Shown here: positions 28,856 through 37,999 of the stretch, piece after piece | Position numbering within the stretch: position 1 is the stretch's first letter | Layout of the letters: each line of letters opens with the position of its first letter | Source: Paenibacillus plantiphilus | Lineage (GTDB): Bacteria > Bacillota > Bacilli > Paenibacillales > Paenibacillaceae | Assembly (NCBI RefSeq): GCF_927798095.1 | Contig: NZ_CAKMMF010000034.1 | Location: 7,365 to 54,520, forward strand | Length of the DNA: 47,156 bases | Direction of reading: 5' to 3' | Program-made: the position numbers and the translations under genes | Notes under the pieces: model-generated | Told to the model about the DNA's origin: nothing | Databases searched by the model: none | What the model saw: only the letters and a program-made list of their open reading frames with translations

Positions 28856-30019
28856 CTACTCGCTTCCGATAAAAGCGCCGAACACTTCGTTGCCCAGCGG
28901 GATACCTTTCGCCGACAGGCGATATCCGCCTCCCGGCAATGTGTCCGTCTCTTCAAGCAGCCCTTCCTTCAGCAGCCGATCTAGCGGCTGGCCGAATACT
29001 TCCTTTATCGTGCGCCCATTGAATTGTTTCCCGAAATCAGCTTCACATACACCTTGCAGCAGACGAAGACCTACCATCATGAAATCCTCCATTGCCTCCT
29101 GCTCCGATACCGCATTGGTTTCCAGCCGCGGCAGGCGGGAGAGCGAAGCGTCAATGAACGGCTGAATGCCCTTCACATTGACATGCCGCTCGCCGCTTGC
29201 ATAGCCGTGCGCTCCCGCTCCCAATCCATAATAGGGCTCATTCCGCCAGTAGGTGCTATTATGACGGCTCTCATAGCCCGGCTTGGCGAAATTGCTTATT
29301 TCATAATGCTCATAGCCCGCTGCCTTCAACTGGTCAATCAGCAGCATGTACATTGCGAGCTCGTCATCCTCAGGAGGCAATGGAAGCTCGTTGCGCTCAT
29401 AGAGCACATGGAACAGCGTGTTCTCTTCAACCTTCAATCCATAGAGAGAGTAATGTGTCAGACCAAGTGTCAGGGCACGATTGACGCTATCTGCAAGCAG
29501 CTCGACTGTCTGACCTGGCAGGCCAAACATCAAGTCGATCGACAAATTATCGAATCCGGCCTCTCTGGCATTCTCGATGCTGCGATACACATCATCCACA
29601 TTATGAATTCGTCCAATTCGCTCCAGCAGGACATTATCAAATGATTGAACGCCGAAGCTGATCCGATTCACCCCGCCCGCCCGCATAGCAGCAAGCTTGT
29701 CCGGATCCGTTGTACCCGGGTTCGCCTCCATCGTAAACTCAGCCTTGGGATGAATCGGAAAATATCGCTTCACCGAGGCCAGAAACCGCTCCATCTGAGG
29801 CGGTGTCAGTACTGTCGGCGTTCCTCCGCCAACGAATACAGTGTGAATTTCCTCTGGCGGCAGCAGCTCAACCGTCCGCTCCATCTCGCGTTCTAGAGCA
29901 TCCAGATACTCATCAACGGGCTGCCCCTTGAGCACGTATGATGTAAAATCGCAATAATGACATTTGTTCGTGCAGAACGGGATATGAATATAAAGCGCGC
30001 GAGGCGCGTGTTGAAGCAT
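28856..30019 (-). CDS. hemW: Heme chaperone HemW (radical SAM)
   Basis: Radical-SAM protein related to oxygen-independent coproporphyrinogen oxidase; HemW proteins bind and deliver heme and are not HemN enzymes. 387 aa. The cluster motif Cys16/20/23 in FCTNKCHYCDF lacks the fourth cysteine position of true HemN (Tyr-rather than Cys-following), as expected for HemW. Then VFVGGGTPTVL, EANPG, NRISFGVQSFD and DLMFGLPGQT. C-terminal HemN_C domain. AAGGAG lies 11 nt before ATG 30019. It follows lepA as in Bacillus, with a hairpin between. Confidence 0.93.
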   Translation of the reverse strand: MLQHAPRALYIHIPFCTNKCHYCDFTSYVLKGQPVDEYLDALEREMERTVELLPPEEIHTVFVGGGTPTVLTPPQMERFLASVKRYFPIHPKAEFTMEANPGTTDPDKLAAMRAGGVNRISFGVQSFDNVLLERIGRIHNVDDVYRSIENAREAGFDNLSIDLMFGLPGQTVELLADSVNRALTLGLTHYSLYGLKVEENTLFHVLYERNELPLPPEDDELAMYMLLIDQLKAAGYEHYEISNFAKPGYESRHNSTYWRNEPYYGLGAGAHGYASGERHVNVKGIQPFIDASLSRLPRLETNAVSEQEAMEDFMMVGLRLLQGVCEADFGKQFNGRTIKEVFGQPLDRLLKEGLLEETDTLPGGGYRLSAKGIPLGNEVFGAFIGSE

Positions 30020-30064
30020 GTGCTAATCAGCTCCTTAACAGACTGAAAAACCTAACCAATTGAA

Positions 30065-30088
30065 GAAAGGGAGCTCGCGGCTCCCTTC
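30065..30088 (-). terminator. Hairpin after lepA
   Basis: AAGGGAGC/GCTCCCTT (30067-30074, 30080-30087), extended by one A/T-type pair, 5-nt loop; the minus strand continues UCUUCAAUU. A weak intrinsic terminator at best; lepA-hemW read-through is likely. Confidence 0.5.
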
Positions 30089-30133
30089 GTTCCAGACGGA
30101 TACTTATTCGGTGAGACACCGCCGATCCGCCGT

Positions 30134-31951
30134 TTAATCTTCGTTTATTTTGAGCACGGCCATAAATGCCTCTTGCGGCACTTCAACGCTTCCGACCTGC
30201 TTCATCCGCTTCTTGCCTTCCTTCTGCTTGTCGAGCAGCTTCCGCTTCCGGCTGATGTCGCCACCGTAGCACTTGGCCAATACGTTCTTCCGCATCGCCT
30301 TAACCGTCTCACGGGCGATAACCTTCGTACCGATGGAAGCCTGTACAGGCACCTCGAACATTTGACGCGGGATGAGCTCCTTGAGCTTCTCGCAAATACC
30401 CCGACCGCGATTGTAAGCGCGCTCGCGGTGAACGATGACAGACAGGGCATCAACCTGCTCGTTGTTCAACATAATATCCATCTTCACCAGGTTCGACTTG
30501 CGATAGCCCGAAACCTCGTAGTCAAAGGAAGCATAGCCCTTCGTGCTGGATTTCAGCTGATCAAAGAAATCGTATACGATCTCAGACAGCGGAACCTCAT
30601 ACGTAATCGTTACGCGATTCGTATCGAGATACTCCATATTGACGAACTCGCCGCGTTTGTTCTGACACAGCTCCATGATCGCACCGACATAATCGTTAGG
30701 AACGATAATTCCGGCCTTCACATAAGGCTCTTCAACGAAATCTATCTTGCCGGCCTCCGGATAGTTAGAAGGATTGTCAATGGACAGCACTTCGCCATTG
30801 GTCTGTGTAACTTGATAAATAACACTCGGCGCGGTTGTAATGAGCGGAATGTTGAACTCTCGCTCAATACGCTCCTGAATGATCTCCATATGCAGCAGTC
30901 CAAGGAAGCCGCAGCGGAAGCCGAATCCAAGCGCCGAAGACGACTCAGGCTCATAACGAAGCGAAGCGTCATTCAGCTCCAGCTTCTCCAGCGCCTCCCG
31001 CAGATCATTGTAATCCTGCGTCTCGATCGGATATAATCCGCAGAATACCATGGGATTGATTCTGCGATAGCCAGGCAACGGCTCAGCAGCCTGATTCTTC
31101 GCTTCCGTCACCGTATCGCCGACGCGTGTATCCTTCACATTCTTGATTCCGGCTACAATAAAGCCTACATCGCCAATCGCCAGCTCGCCAACGATTCCCA
31201 TGCGCGGCATAAACGCGCCGACTTCGATGACTTCGAATTCTGCGCCTGTCGCCATAAATCTGATCTTCTTGCCTGCTTTAATGCTGCCGTCAACGACACG
31301 GACATAGACGATTACGCCTTTGTAGGGATCGTAATGCGAGTCAAAAATAAGCGCTTTAAGCGGGCTGTCCGGATCACCGGTAGGCGCAGGCACTTTAGCC
31401 ACAACCTGCTCCAGAATCTCCTTAATGCCGATACCCGCTTTCGCCGAAGCAAGCACCGCATCACTGGCATCCAGTCCGATAACATCCTCAATCTCCTGCT
31501 TGACCCGCTCCGGCTCAGCGCTCGGAAGGTCGATCTTATTGATGACCGGCACGATCTCCAGATTGTTGTCCAGCGCCAGATAGACGTTGGCAAGCGTCTG
31601 CGCTTCGATTCCCTGTGCAGCATCGACAACGAGCAGAGCGCCTTCACAAGCTGCAAGACTGCGCGATACCTCATACGTAAAATCTACGTGTCCAGGCGTA
31701 TCGATCAGGTTCAGAATATATTCCTCGCCATCGTCAGCCTTATAGCCGAGACGAACAGCCTGCAGCTTGATCGTAATGCCGCGTTCACGCTCAAGATCCA
31801 TCTGGTCCAGCACCTGCTCCTGCATTTCACGCGAGGAGAGCGCTCCGGTAAACTCCAGAATTCGATCCGCCAAAGTCGATTTGCCATGATCAATATGAGC
31901 AATAATTGAAAAATTTCTTATTTTCTTTTGTCGGTCACGTACGTCCGCCAT
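30134..31951 (-). CDS. lepA: Elongation factor 4 (LepA)
   Basis: Ribosome-associated translational GTPase thought to back-translocate or aid assembly. 605 aa, full length. G-domain motifs: [19 protein letters not shown] (P-loop), RERGITIK (switch I), DTPGHVDF (switch II) and VINKIDLP. Then the EF-G-like domains and the LepA-specific C-terminus with [20 protein letters not shown]. The frame is open to 31972, but ATG 31951 ([14 protein letters not shown]) is the family start, with a GGGGG site upstream. Confidence 0.97.
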   Translation of the reverse strand: MADVRDRQKKIRNFSIIAHIDHGKSTLADRILEFTGALSSREMQEQVLDQMDLERERGITIKLQAVRLGYKADDGEEYILNLIDTPGHVDFTYEVSRSLAACEGALLVVDAAQGIEAQTLANVYLALDNNLEIVPVINKIDLPSAEPERVKQEIEDVIGLDASDAVLASAKAGIGIKEILEQVVAKVPAPTGDPDSPLKALIFDSHYDPYKGVIVYVRVVDGSIKAGKKIRFMATGAEFEVIEVGAFMPRMGIVGELAIGDVGFIVAGIKNVKDTRVGDTVTEAKNQAAEPLPGYRRINPMVFCGLYPIETQDYNDLREALEKLELNDASLRYEPESSSALGFGFRCGFLGLLHMEIIQERIEREFNIPLITTAPSVIYQVTQTNGEVLSIDNPSNYPEAGKIDFVEEPYVKAGIIVPNDYVGAIMELCQNKRGEFVNMEYLDTNRVTITYEVPLSEIVYDFFDQLKSSTKGYASFDYEVSGYRKSNLVKMDIMLNNEQVDALSVIVHRERAYNRGRGICEKLKELIPRQMFEVPVQASIGTKVIARETVKAMRKNVLAKCYGGDISRKRKLLDKQKEGKKRMKQVGSVEVPQEAFMAVLKINED

Positions 31952-32001
31952 GCCTAACCCCCACTGAATCACAAATTACGTTATCGCTAACCATTCCACT
32001 T

Positions 32002-32030
32002 ATTATATCAGTTCGGGGGAAGCCCATCAA
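32002..32030 (-). promoter_or_regulatory. Sigma-A promoter for lepA
   Basis: Minus strand TTGATG (32025-32030), 17-nt spacer, TATAAT (32002-32007) preceded by TGA, giving an extended -10. The -35 overlaps the last codon and stop of yqxA. It gives lepA-hemW a promoter independent of the sporulation genes upstream. Confidence 0.75.
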
Positions 32031-32434
32031 TCTGTTACTGAATCAAAGATCGAAACAACGAAACGAATGCTTCGGCTCGACAGCGATTGCAGGAATCCGG
32101 CGGTCCCGTCGGCCAGCTTGTTAACCGTCGACTGCTCGCTCAAATCAGGCATTCCGGGAAGACGCTCATTCTCACTCTGTTCTTCTGCTGAAGCCTGAGC
32201 CTGCTCCGCTTTAAGCCGTTCAATCATCTGCTCCGCTTCGCGAATCAATCCCTCCCTCTCGGGATCAAGCCCTAGTCCATCCTCGCTCGGCAGAGGGTCC
32301 ACAGGCAGGGCCTGCTGTTGGTCAATAGGTCCGTTGATCCGTTCCACCCCGCTCGTCGCCATATCGATCCCGAACAGGACCACAATAGCAATCGCTCCGC
32401 CAACAACGGCCATTTTGACTGATTGACGACGCAT
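32027..32434 (-). CDS. yqxA: YqxA-like (DUF3679) membrane-anchored protein
   Basis: 135 aa. One N-terminal transmembrane segment (residues 8-25, AVVGGAIAIVVLFGIDMA), then a Glu/Gln-rich helical stretch LIREAEQMIERLKAEQ and a C-terminal amphipathic region. It occupies the yqxA position between spoIIP and lepA, and the anchor-plus-acidic-tail layout fits DUF3679. Function unknown; its placement suggests a sporulation role. It follows spoIIP by 21 bp, so it is probably co-expressed with it. Confidence 0.8.
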   Translation of the reverse strand: MRRQSVKMAVVGGAIAIVVLFGIDMATSGVERINGPIDQQQALPVDPLPSEDGLGLDPEREGLIREAEQMIERLKAEQAQASAEEQSENERLPGMPDLSEQSTVNKLADGTAGFLQSLSSRSIRFVVSIFDSVTD

Positions 32435-32455
32435 CGTTATTCCTCCTTTGTAAAC

Positions 32456-33772
32456 TCAACTGGCTTCCTGCGGAAGATCCACCTTTTTGGCATCCCAATA
32501 CAGCTCGGCAATCACCTTGGACAGCGCATCCACGGTACGGTACGATTCCTCCAGCGTATTGTCGACGCCGCCGATCTCGATCAGCACGCTGCCCGGCGAC
32601 AGCGACTGATTATATTCTCCATTGCCGTTAGCAGTCGTCTTGCCCCATATGCCATGGGAAATGCCCGGATATTGCTCCTCCAGCTTGTCCTGTATCTTGT
32701 TGGCGAACGCTTCATTCTTCCGCCAGTTGGGGTTCTCTTGACCAATAATAAACATGACCTGCGCATATGCCTTGCCGTCTATCGTAATCGTAGTTTGCTT
32801 CTTGCGAAGCGAATTCCGATGAATATCGAAGAAGAAGGTCAGGTCCTTGTTCGAGGCCATTGCATCCTTCACCGTTTTTTTCGAATATTTATAGGATAGC
32901 GCCCAATTGTATTTTTTAATCGCAGTTACGTAATCCGTTGCAGATTGTATCGCTCCGATTCCTTCCTTCTCCAGCTTCTGCTGCAGACGCTTGCCGAGCA
33001 AGGTTACATTGGTTTTGGGCGATTCAGCATACTTGCTGTCCCCTAGCAACGGAAACCATGATTCTCTACTGTGCGAATGGTAGATAAACACCACATTGCG
33101 CCCTGCCGTTGTTGGCTTTGACGGAACAGGTTTTGACGGAACAGGCTTTACCGGGTTGTCGGCATTGTTGTTCGATTCATTGTCAGCCCCATCCGGTGGA
33201 TGATCACTGCCTTCGGCTTGCTCCTTGTCCGATGAACGGACTTCATCAGGGCCCGGATCCGGACGACCGGAATCGTCTCCGGGACCGCCTTCCTCCGATC
33301 CTCCTGATTCTCCTGCGCCCGGCAGAGGATCATGATCCTCTGGCTCAATGGACATGTCCGCACTCGTTCCTGCACGCAGCAGATAAGCTTCATTGCCCCC
33401 CATGCCGGGATATTCGCGAGCGAGCAGACTTCTGGGGTCCAGCGGGTTAATGTCTGTCATCAAGCGGACAAGAAAGGCGCTGATCTCCTTCCCTGACAAA
33501 GAAGCAGCAGTCTCGCCTTCTCCGCCAGCGCCCGGCATTTCCATTGCCAGCATATCTGTGAACAAGCCGTTCGAGACAGCGGCCGCAAAGCCCTTCATAG
33601 AGGATACTGGCGATGTGGAAGCGTTCTGATGAAGGATGGCGCCAATTCCGATGACAATAACAATGACCATGGATCCAAGCGACAGAAGGGCGAATGTTCG
33701 GCCCGTCACGAGCAGTTGGCGCAGCTTCAAGCTTTCTCTTCCAAGATTCCACGTAAAAGCAACCTGTTTCAT
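32456..33772 (-). CDS. spoIIP: Stage II sporulation protein P
   Basis: Amidase/endopeptidase of the SpoIIDMP complex that degrades peptidoglycan during engulfment. 438 aa. N-terminal transmembrane anchor (about residues 27-47), a long Gly/Asp/Ser/Pro-rich linker (about 160-220) with a short PVPSK duplication, then the amidase domain: VFIYHSHSRESW (zinc-binding His region), FFDIHRNS and SVLIEIGGVDNTLEE with the catalytic Glu. AGGGGG lies 8 nt before ATG 33772. Confidence 0.95.
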   Translation of the reverse strand: MKQVAFTWNLGRESLKLRQLLVTGRTFALLSLGSMVIVIVIGIGAILHQNASTSPVSSMKGFAAAVSNGLFTDMLAMEMPGAGGEGETAASLSGKEISAFLVRLMTDINPLDPRSLLAREYPGMGGNEAYLLRAGTSADMSIEPEDHDPLPGAGESGGSEEGGPGDDSGRPDPGPDEVRSSDKEQAEGSDHPPDGADNESNNNADNPVKPVPSKPVPSKPTTAGRNVVFIYHSHSRESWFPLLGDSKYAESPKTNVTLLGKRLQQKLEKEGIGAIQSATDYVTAIKKYNWALSYKYSKKTVKDAMASNKDLTFFFDIHRNSLRKKQTTITIDGKAYAQVMFIIGQENPNWRKNEAFANKIQDKLEEQYPGISHGIWGKTTANGNGEYNQSLSPGSVLIEIGGVDNTLEESYRTVDALSKVIAELYWDAKKVDLPQEAS

Positions 33773-33803
33773 TATTTCGTCCCCCTAGCGATAGACTACT
33801 ATC

Positions 33804-33832
33804 AACTTATGAGAGGGCAATAATTAATAGAA
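33804..33832 (-). promoter_or_regulatory. Possible sigma-E-type promoter of spoIIP
   Basis: Minus strand TTCTATT (33826-33832), 14-nt spacer, CATAAGTT (33804-33811), similar to sigma-E sites (ATATT...CATACAnT). Location 30-60 bp before the start fits; the match is partial. Confidence 0.35.
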
Positions 33833-33876
33833 CTGCAAGTTTACTAGTTTCCAGGCGAGATGCATTTGTTCTGGCA

Positions 33877-33915
33877 CAAAAAAACTCTCGGAGCGCAGCG
33901 AAGCTCCGAGAGTTT
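33877..33915 (-). terminator. Intrinsic terminator of gpr
   Basis: Perfect 12-bp stem (33883-33894 with 33903-33914, core CTCTCGGAGC/GCTCCGAGAG), 8-nt loop, then a run of seven U on the minus strand. Confidence 0.93.
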
Positions 33916-33976
33916 GAGTGGGGACAAGCGGTTTGAGCAGCGACAAGCGCTGCCTTTCGTTTAACCGCTTGCGCAA

Positions 33977-34981
33977 TTAGTGTGTATAGGCCGCGACATT
34001 AGAGGCATCGACAGCATCGTGCAGCGCTGCATTAAGTCCGCTGGCGACGATGTTCGCAATATCCTCGATGAATTGATCGATTTCCTTGGGTGTGACGAGC
34101 AGGTCATGACCGAGAGGACCGAGCGCTTCACGAACGAGCTGAAGCCTTTCCTCCTCATTGATGGAATCCAGCAGGCCCAGAAACCCTTCCGAGCTTGCGC
34201 TGTGCCGCTTCAGATGCTCCCTGACCAGATCGATGCTGTTGCTCACAATTGTGGATGCATATAGCACGGTGGGAACACCAATCGCAATAACAGGAATGCC
34301 CAGAATCTCTTTCGTCAGACCACGACGCTTATTGCCGATGCCCGAGCCGGGATGAATGCCTGTATCCGCAATCTGTATCGTCGTGTTCACCCGTTCCAGC
34401 GCTTTGGATGCAAGAGCGTCGATGGCAATAATAAGATCCGGCTTCGTCCGCTCCACAATGCCCTGTACAATCTCACTGGACTCTATTCCTGTAACGCCAA
34501 GCACGCCTGGAGCCACCGCGCTTATGCAGCGATAACCGGGCGCGACCTCATCGGGCATCAGTTGAAAGAAATGACGCGTCACCAGAACATTCTCCACCAC
34601 AAGCGGTCCAAGCGAATCGGGTGTCACATTCCAGTTGCCAAGTCCAACGATCAGCACATTGCATTGCTTGTTAATTCCGACACGCTGCAGGAAAGATTCA
34701 AATTCCTGGGCCAGCTTCGTCGCAACGCGGTCCTGAAGCCCTGTATCCTGCTTTCGCAGATCCGGCACCTCGAACGTTACGTAGTGCCCGATCATTTTGC
34801 CAAGCGCCTTGGAGCCTTCCTCATTCGTCACCTGCAGACGTGTAATTGTGATGCCATCATCCTTGGAGATGTCCGATACAACGCCTTGAATGGGGCCTTG
34901 GCCCCCGGATTCGGCAAATTCCTTCGCTTCAAGCGCCAAATCAATACCTACGGCATACTGCTGCAAATCTAGATCGTCCAT
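33977..34981 (-). CDS. gpr: Germination protease GPR
   Basis: Aspartic-like protease that degrades small acid-soluble spore proteins at germination; made as a zymogen in the forespore. 334 aa. N-terminal propeptide with the self-cleavage region YAVGIDLALEAKEF; core VLIVGLGNWNVTPDSLGP, GVLGVTGIESSEI, PDLIIAIDALA and GIHPGSGIGNKRRG, all conserved in GPR. The start ATG 34981 has AAGGAG 13 nt upstream. Read divergently from rpsT, with a sigma-G-like promoter upstream and a strong terminator downstream, so it is monocistronic. Confidence 0.96.
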   Translation of the reverse strand: MDDLDLQQYAVGIDLALEAKEFAESGGQGPIQGVVSDISKDDGITITRLQVTNEEGSKALGKMIGHYVTFEVPDLRKQDTGLQDRVATKLAQEFESFLQRVGINKQCNVLIVGLGNWNVTPDSLGPLVVENVLVTRHFFQLMPDEVAPGYRCISAVAPGVLGVTGIESSEIVQGIVERTKPDLIIAIDALASKALERVNTTIQIADTGIHPGSGIGNKRRGLTKEILGIPVIAIGVPTVLYASTIVSNSIDLVREHLKRHSASSEGFLGLLDSINEEERLQLVREALGPLGHDLLVTPKEIDQFIEDIANIVASGLNAALHDAVDASNVAAYTH

Positions 34982-35015
34982 GCGAGTCGGGGCGCTCCTT
35001 CCATACGGTTTGCGT

Positions 35016-35045
35016 TAGTTTGCGAATTTGCTCTGCGAATTATGC
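35016..35045 (-). promoter_or_regulatory. Sigma-G-like promoter of gpr
   Basis: Minus strand GCATA (35041-35045), 18-nt spacer, CAAACTA (35016-35022). This fits the sigma-G pattern GHATR-N18-CATnHTA with one mismatch, as expected for a forespore gene. Confidence 0.55.
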
Positions 35046-35097
35046 GGGATGCTGGATGGACGCGGACAGCAAGTGAAGAACGAGTATAGCAATACTA

Positions 35098-35126
35098 TTG
35101 CTTTTTAAGCATGCGCATGATAGAAT
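35098..35126 (+). promoter_or_regulatory. Sigma-A promoter of rpsT
   Basis: TTGCTT (35098-35103), 17-nt spacer, TAGAAT (35121-35126), giving a leader of about 50 nt before the S20 start. Confidence 0.65.
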
Positions 35127-35181
35127 GTTTCAAGTTGTGTTTGTTACAATGGGGTTTTTCCTTTTACAGGAGGTGAATGCA

Positions 35182-35454
35182 ATGCCAAACATTAAATCCG
35201 CTGTTAAACGTGTTAAAACAAACGAGAAGCGCCGCGCTTTGAACGCTTCGCAGAAATCAGCGCTCCGCACGGCTGTAAGAACTGCTGATCAAGCTGTTGT
35301 CGCTACGGATGTCGATGCTGCTAAAGCGGCTCTGATCTTCGCTACGAAAAAGCTGGATAAAGCGGTTACGAAAGGCCTGATTCATAAAAATGCGGCTTCC
35401 CGCAAAAAATCTCGCCTTGCCAAAAAGCTTAACGCTCTTTCGGCTAAAGCCTAA
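35182..35454 (+). CDS. rpsT: 30S ribosomal protein S20
   Basis: 90 aa, strongly basic and helical: [18 protein letters not shown] at the N-terminus, [20 protein letters not shown] in the C-terminal half, as in all bacterial S20. Binds 16S rRNA early in 30S assembly. The frame is open upstream to 35098, but ATG 35182 with AGGAGGTG 6-7 nt upstream is certain. Single gene with its own promoter and terminator, in the opposite direction to gpr and holA, as in Bacillus. Confidence 0.97.
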   Translation: MPNIKSAVKRVKTNEKRRALNASQKSALRTAVRTADQAVVATDVDAAKAALIFATKKLDKAVTKGLIHKNAASRKKSRLAKKLNALSAKA

Positions 35455-35466
35455 TTCCAACGAATA

Positions 35467-35508
35467 AAGTCCTGCTCGCCGTCATGAACGGCTGGCAGGA
35501 CTTTTTTA
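35467..35508 (+). terminator. Intrinsic terminator of rpsT
   Basis: AAGTCCTGC...GCAGGACTT stem with inner GCCGT/ACGGC pairing and a 5-nt loop, followed by UUUUUU on the plus strand, 12 bp after the stop. Confidence 0.93.
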
Positions 35509-35511
35509 TTT

Positions 35512-35555
35512 GCCGCTTCGCTTCAAGCCGCTTCGCTTCAAGCCGCTTGCTTCAA
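35512..35555. repeat. Short 15-bp tandem repeat at the holA 3' end
   Basis: Three units of GCCGCTTCGCTTCAA in a row (35512, 35527, 35542); the third lacks one base and contains the holA stop codon. The first two lie in the gap to the rpsT terminator. Confidence 0.8.
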
Positions 35556-36577
35556 GCCGCAAGCGACAAGAGAAACAGCTCAAGGCCGAGTGTCTTGTCC
35601 ACCTTGCCGGTCTTCATCTTATAATCAAGATCGGCAAGCCGGTTCAAGTGATTGCCTAATGCTGTGGCCGAGAACTTCTTCGCTTTCTCCGCAGCCAGCT
35701 TCACTGCATAAGGATGCAGCCCGATATGGCCAGCCATTTGCTGAGGGGAGTAGCGCTGCCCTTCCAGCTCCTTCACCTGCAGCATAATTCGGAACTGTCT
35801 GGCGATCAGGGCAGCAATCTTGATCGGCTCCTCGCGACGCAGCAGCAGCTCTCCGTAAAGCTTCAGCGCCTTGTCCACCTGCAGCGAAGCCATCGCGTCA
35901 ATTAATGCGAACACATCCTCTTCAACAGTGGAGGCAATCAGCATGGCAACATCTGCTGCACCTATTGAGCCGCCCTCTCCAGCGTGGAGGCAGAGCTTGT
36001 CTACCTCATGAGCGAGCTGCTGCATGTTAGTTCCCGTCCTGGCCAGCAGCAATTGGGCCGCTTCACTATCCATCCTTCTCCGCTGCTTCTCCACCCGCTT
36101 GATCGTCCATTGCACCAGTTCGCCTTCCTGAAGCTCCTGAAAGGCTAGAAGCACATTCTGCTCCTTTAGCAGCTTGACGACCTTGCGCCGCTCATCCAGC
36201 TTCTCTGCAAGCACATGAAAGACAATGACACTGCTCTCGCATGGATTGGACAGATAGGCGAGCAGCCGGTCTGTCGCATGCTCGATTTTGCCGCCTTCCT
36301 TGCCTGTCGCAGCCGTCAAAACAGACTGATCACGAATAATGACTATCTTTCGTGATGCAAAGAAAGGCAGCGTCTCCGCCTCCAATACCGCCTCTTCAAT
36401 TGCCGACTCCGACGTGTCGAACTTCACTACGCCAAGCTCCCGTTCCTCCTGGGGCAGGAGCAAATCGATCAAGGTGTTCGAGCATTCTCGCATCCGATAG
36501 CGGTCCTTGCCGAACAATACATAAACAGGGCGAAACTTGCCTGACTTCCATTCCTTTATTGCATCCCTAAGGTCCAT
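35552..36577 (-). CDS. holA: DNA polymerase III subunit delta
   Basis: Clamp-loader subunit that opens the beta clamp. 341 aa. N-terminal RPVYVLFGKDRYRMRE, LPFFASRKIVIIRDQS, SNPCESSVIVFHV and DVFALIDAMASLQVDKAL are the usual HolA/YqeN stretches; the C-terminal collar domain has LIARQFRIMLQVKEL and YAVKLAAEKAKKFS. The frame is open to 36622, but ATG 36577 (MDLRDAIKEW) has AAGGAG 8 nt upstream. In Bacillus comEC lies immediately upstream; here 5.3 kb of other genes separate them. Confidence 0.95.
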   Translation of the reverse strand: MDLRDAIKEWKSGKFRPVYVLFGKDRYRMRECSNTLIDLLLPQEERELGVVKFDTSESAIEEAVLEAETLPFFASRKIVIIRDQSVLTAATGKEGGKIEHATDRLLAYLSNPCESSVIVFHVLAEKLDERRKVVKLLKEQNVLLAFQELQEGELVQWTIKRVEKQRRRMDSEAAQLLLARTGTNMQQLAHEVDKLCLHAGEGGSIGAADVAMLIASTVEEDVFALIDAMASLQVDKALKLYGELLLRREEPIKIAALIARQFRIMLQVKELEGQRYSPQQMAGHIGLHPYAVKLAAEKAKKFSATALGNHLNRLADLDYKMKTGKVDKTLGLELFLLSLAA

Positions 36578-36645
36578 TTTGTATGCTCCTTCACTCGAAC
36601 AGCAGCCCTTCGCGCCGTTCATTCACAATGATCGATGTAACCGCA

Positions 36646-36683
36646 ACAAAGGGATGAAGCCCTCTGTGACTTCATCCCTTTGT
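36646..36683 (-). terminator. Hairpin after the sigma/anti-sigma operon
   Basis: Perfect 14-bp stem ACAAAGGGATGAAG / CTTCATCCCTTTGT with a 10-nt loop. The minus strand continues UGCGG, so there is only a short U run; probably still the terminator between the anti-sigma gene and holA. The flanking 36690-36835 holds only a duplicated GGTACCGTC. Confidence 0.65.
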
Positions 36684-36835
36684 CCCTGAACATCTATATA
36701 AACATCCGCATGATGACGGGCCATGGTACCGTCTGCGAATGGTCATACGACGTCAAGGTACCGTCCTATGACGTTTCCATTCACTACATAGTATATGCAG
36801 ATCACGCTAATATGTGCAGAAACCCGCTGCTTCTA

Positions 36836-37999
36836 CTATGGCTGCTTCTGTTCCGTGCCGTTCTTCGGATCAATAACGAACTTCACCAGCTTGCCGTCAT
36901 CTGCGGTTGTTTCGTAGGTCAGCGCCTTGCTGTCCTCCGACCAATGAAGCTGTCCGAACCCTGCTGTCCGCTTAACACTCTCGAAGAGCAGCGTACTGTC
37001 GGTGATCAAATAAATTTGCAGCTGATTATTGACGATGACAACTTTGTAGGCGCCATCCGGCGATACCGTCTGTTCCACGGAATATTGGGGAGCCACTGCT
37101 ATCCCCATTGCCTTATTGTTGTCCTGTGTTGTATTCTTGCTGCCGCTAGCTGCACCATCGTTAGCATTGCCGACAATGGCGTTTCCGGTTACCGGATTCT
37201 CGGGGATCTGATTTGCGCCATAGGCGTTGCCGCTTCTATCCGCAATAGAATAATTCCCATCGGCCGCCCCACCCGCAATTATCGTCTCATAATTCGGAGA
37301 CTGCATCTTGTCCTTCGGTTCGTCAGCCGCCGTATCATCGGCCGCTTCGCCGCCTAGCTGGTTGCTCACCATCACATCTTCCTGATTGATCACGCTCTTG
37401 GAAGTGTCCTTCTGCAAGCTAACATCAGATTCCAACACTGCCAGTGGCGGCGCAGACTCCGCTTCCACTTTCTTGTCTACTGCCGCACCCGCGCTTATGC
37501 GGGATGTAAAATCAGCATCAGACATGTTCAATGAATCATTCGACTGGACAGCCTCATCCGCAGTCATAGACTGAGAAGCTGTCTCTCCCAAATTATTATC
37601 CAACGCACTCGGATTATAGGTGACAAGAAACAGACCTACTACTACCCCTGCTGCAATGACACCGCTAAGCGCCCGCATAGAGAAGCGATTCTTCCAGCCG
37701 CTGAATCTGCCGACTACCTCCGTTCGTGTGACAGTCGGAAGCGGCTGCTCCGTTATTGCTGGTTGTGCAGCTTCTAGCTGAAGGTCCATCAGACGCGGCA
37801 TAATCGCATCAACCAGACTGTAGCTCGGCGTTACCTTAGGCAGATTCTCCAATCCGACAGAAAGCAGCTGCAAGCGATCAAGCATGGTGGCGCAGTCCTG
37901 GCAATGCCGCGTATGAGTCATCAAGGTTTCGGCTTCCCGTTCATCAAGATCGCCGTCTAGCTGCCTTTGCATATATTCCATCACCTCTTGACAATTCAT
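36836..37999 (-). CDS. Membrane-anchored anti-sigma factor with zf-HC2 domain
   Basis: 387 aa. N-terminal zinc-binding anti-sigma domain: Cys3 and H29-x3-C33-x2-C36 (THTRHCQDCATML). One transmembrane segment at about 109-127 (ALSGVIAAGVVVGLFLVTY), then an extracytoplasmic part of about 260 residues rich in Asn, Asp and Ala with a folded-looking C-terminus (VSPDGAYKVVIVNNQLQIY). The last part resembles WD40-like/PQQ-type strands. The start overlaps the sigma gene stop as ATGA, so the two are made together. It should hold the sigma factor at the membrane until an envelope signal; the long outer domain is unlike the short RsiW and may be the sensor. Confidence 0.88.
   Translation of the reverse strand: MNCQEVMEYMQRQLDGDLDEREAETLMTHTRHCQDCATMLDRLQLLSVGLENLPKVTPSYSLVDAIMPRLMDLQLEAAQPAITEQPLPTVTRTEVVGRFSGWKNRFSMRALSGVIAAGVVVGLFLVTYNPSALDNNLGETASQSMTADEAVQSNDSLNMSDADFTSRISAGAAVDKKVEAESAPPLAVLESDVSLQKDTSKSVINQEDVMVSNQLGGEAADDTAADEPKDKMQSPNYETIIAGGAADGNYSIADRSGNAYGANQIPENPVTGNAIVGNANDGAASGSKNTTQDNNKAMGIAVAPQYSVEQTVSPDGAYKVVIVNNQLQIYLITDSTLLFESVKRTAGFGQLHWSEDSKALTYETTADDGKLVKFVIDPKNGTEQKQP

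Noticed and set aside
36578..36835. A yqzM-like small gene near holA as in Bacillus
   Set aside because: No frame with a ribosome site and a single membrane segment could be found in this gap or elsewhere between holA and comEC.
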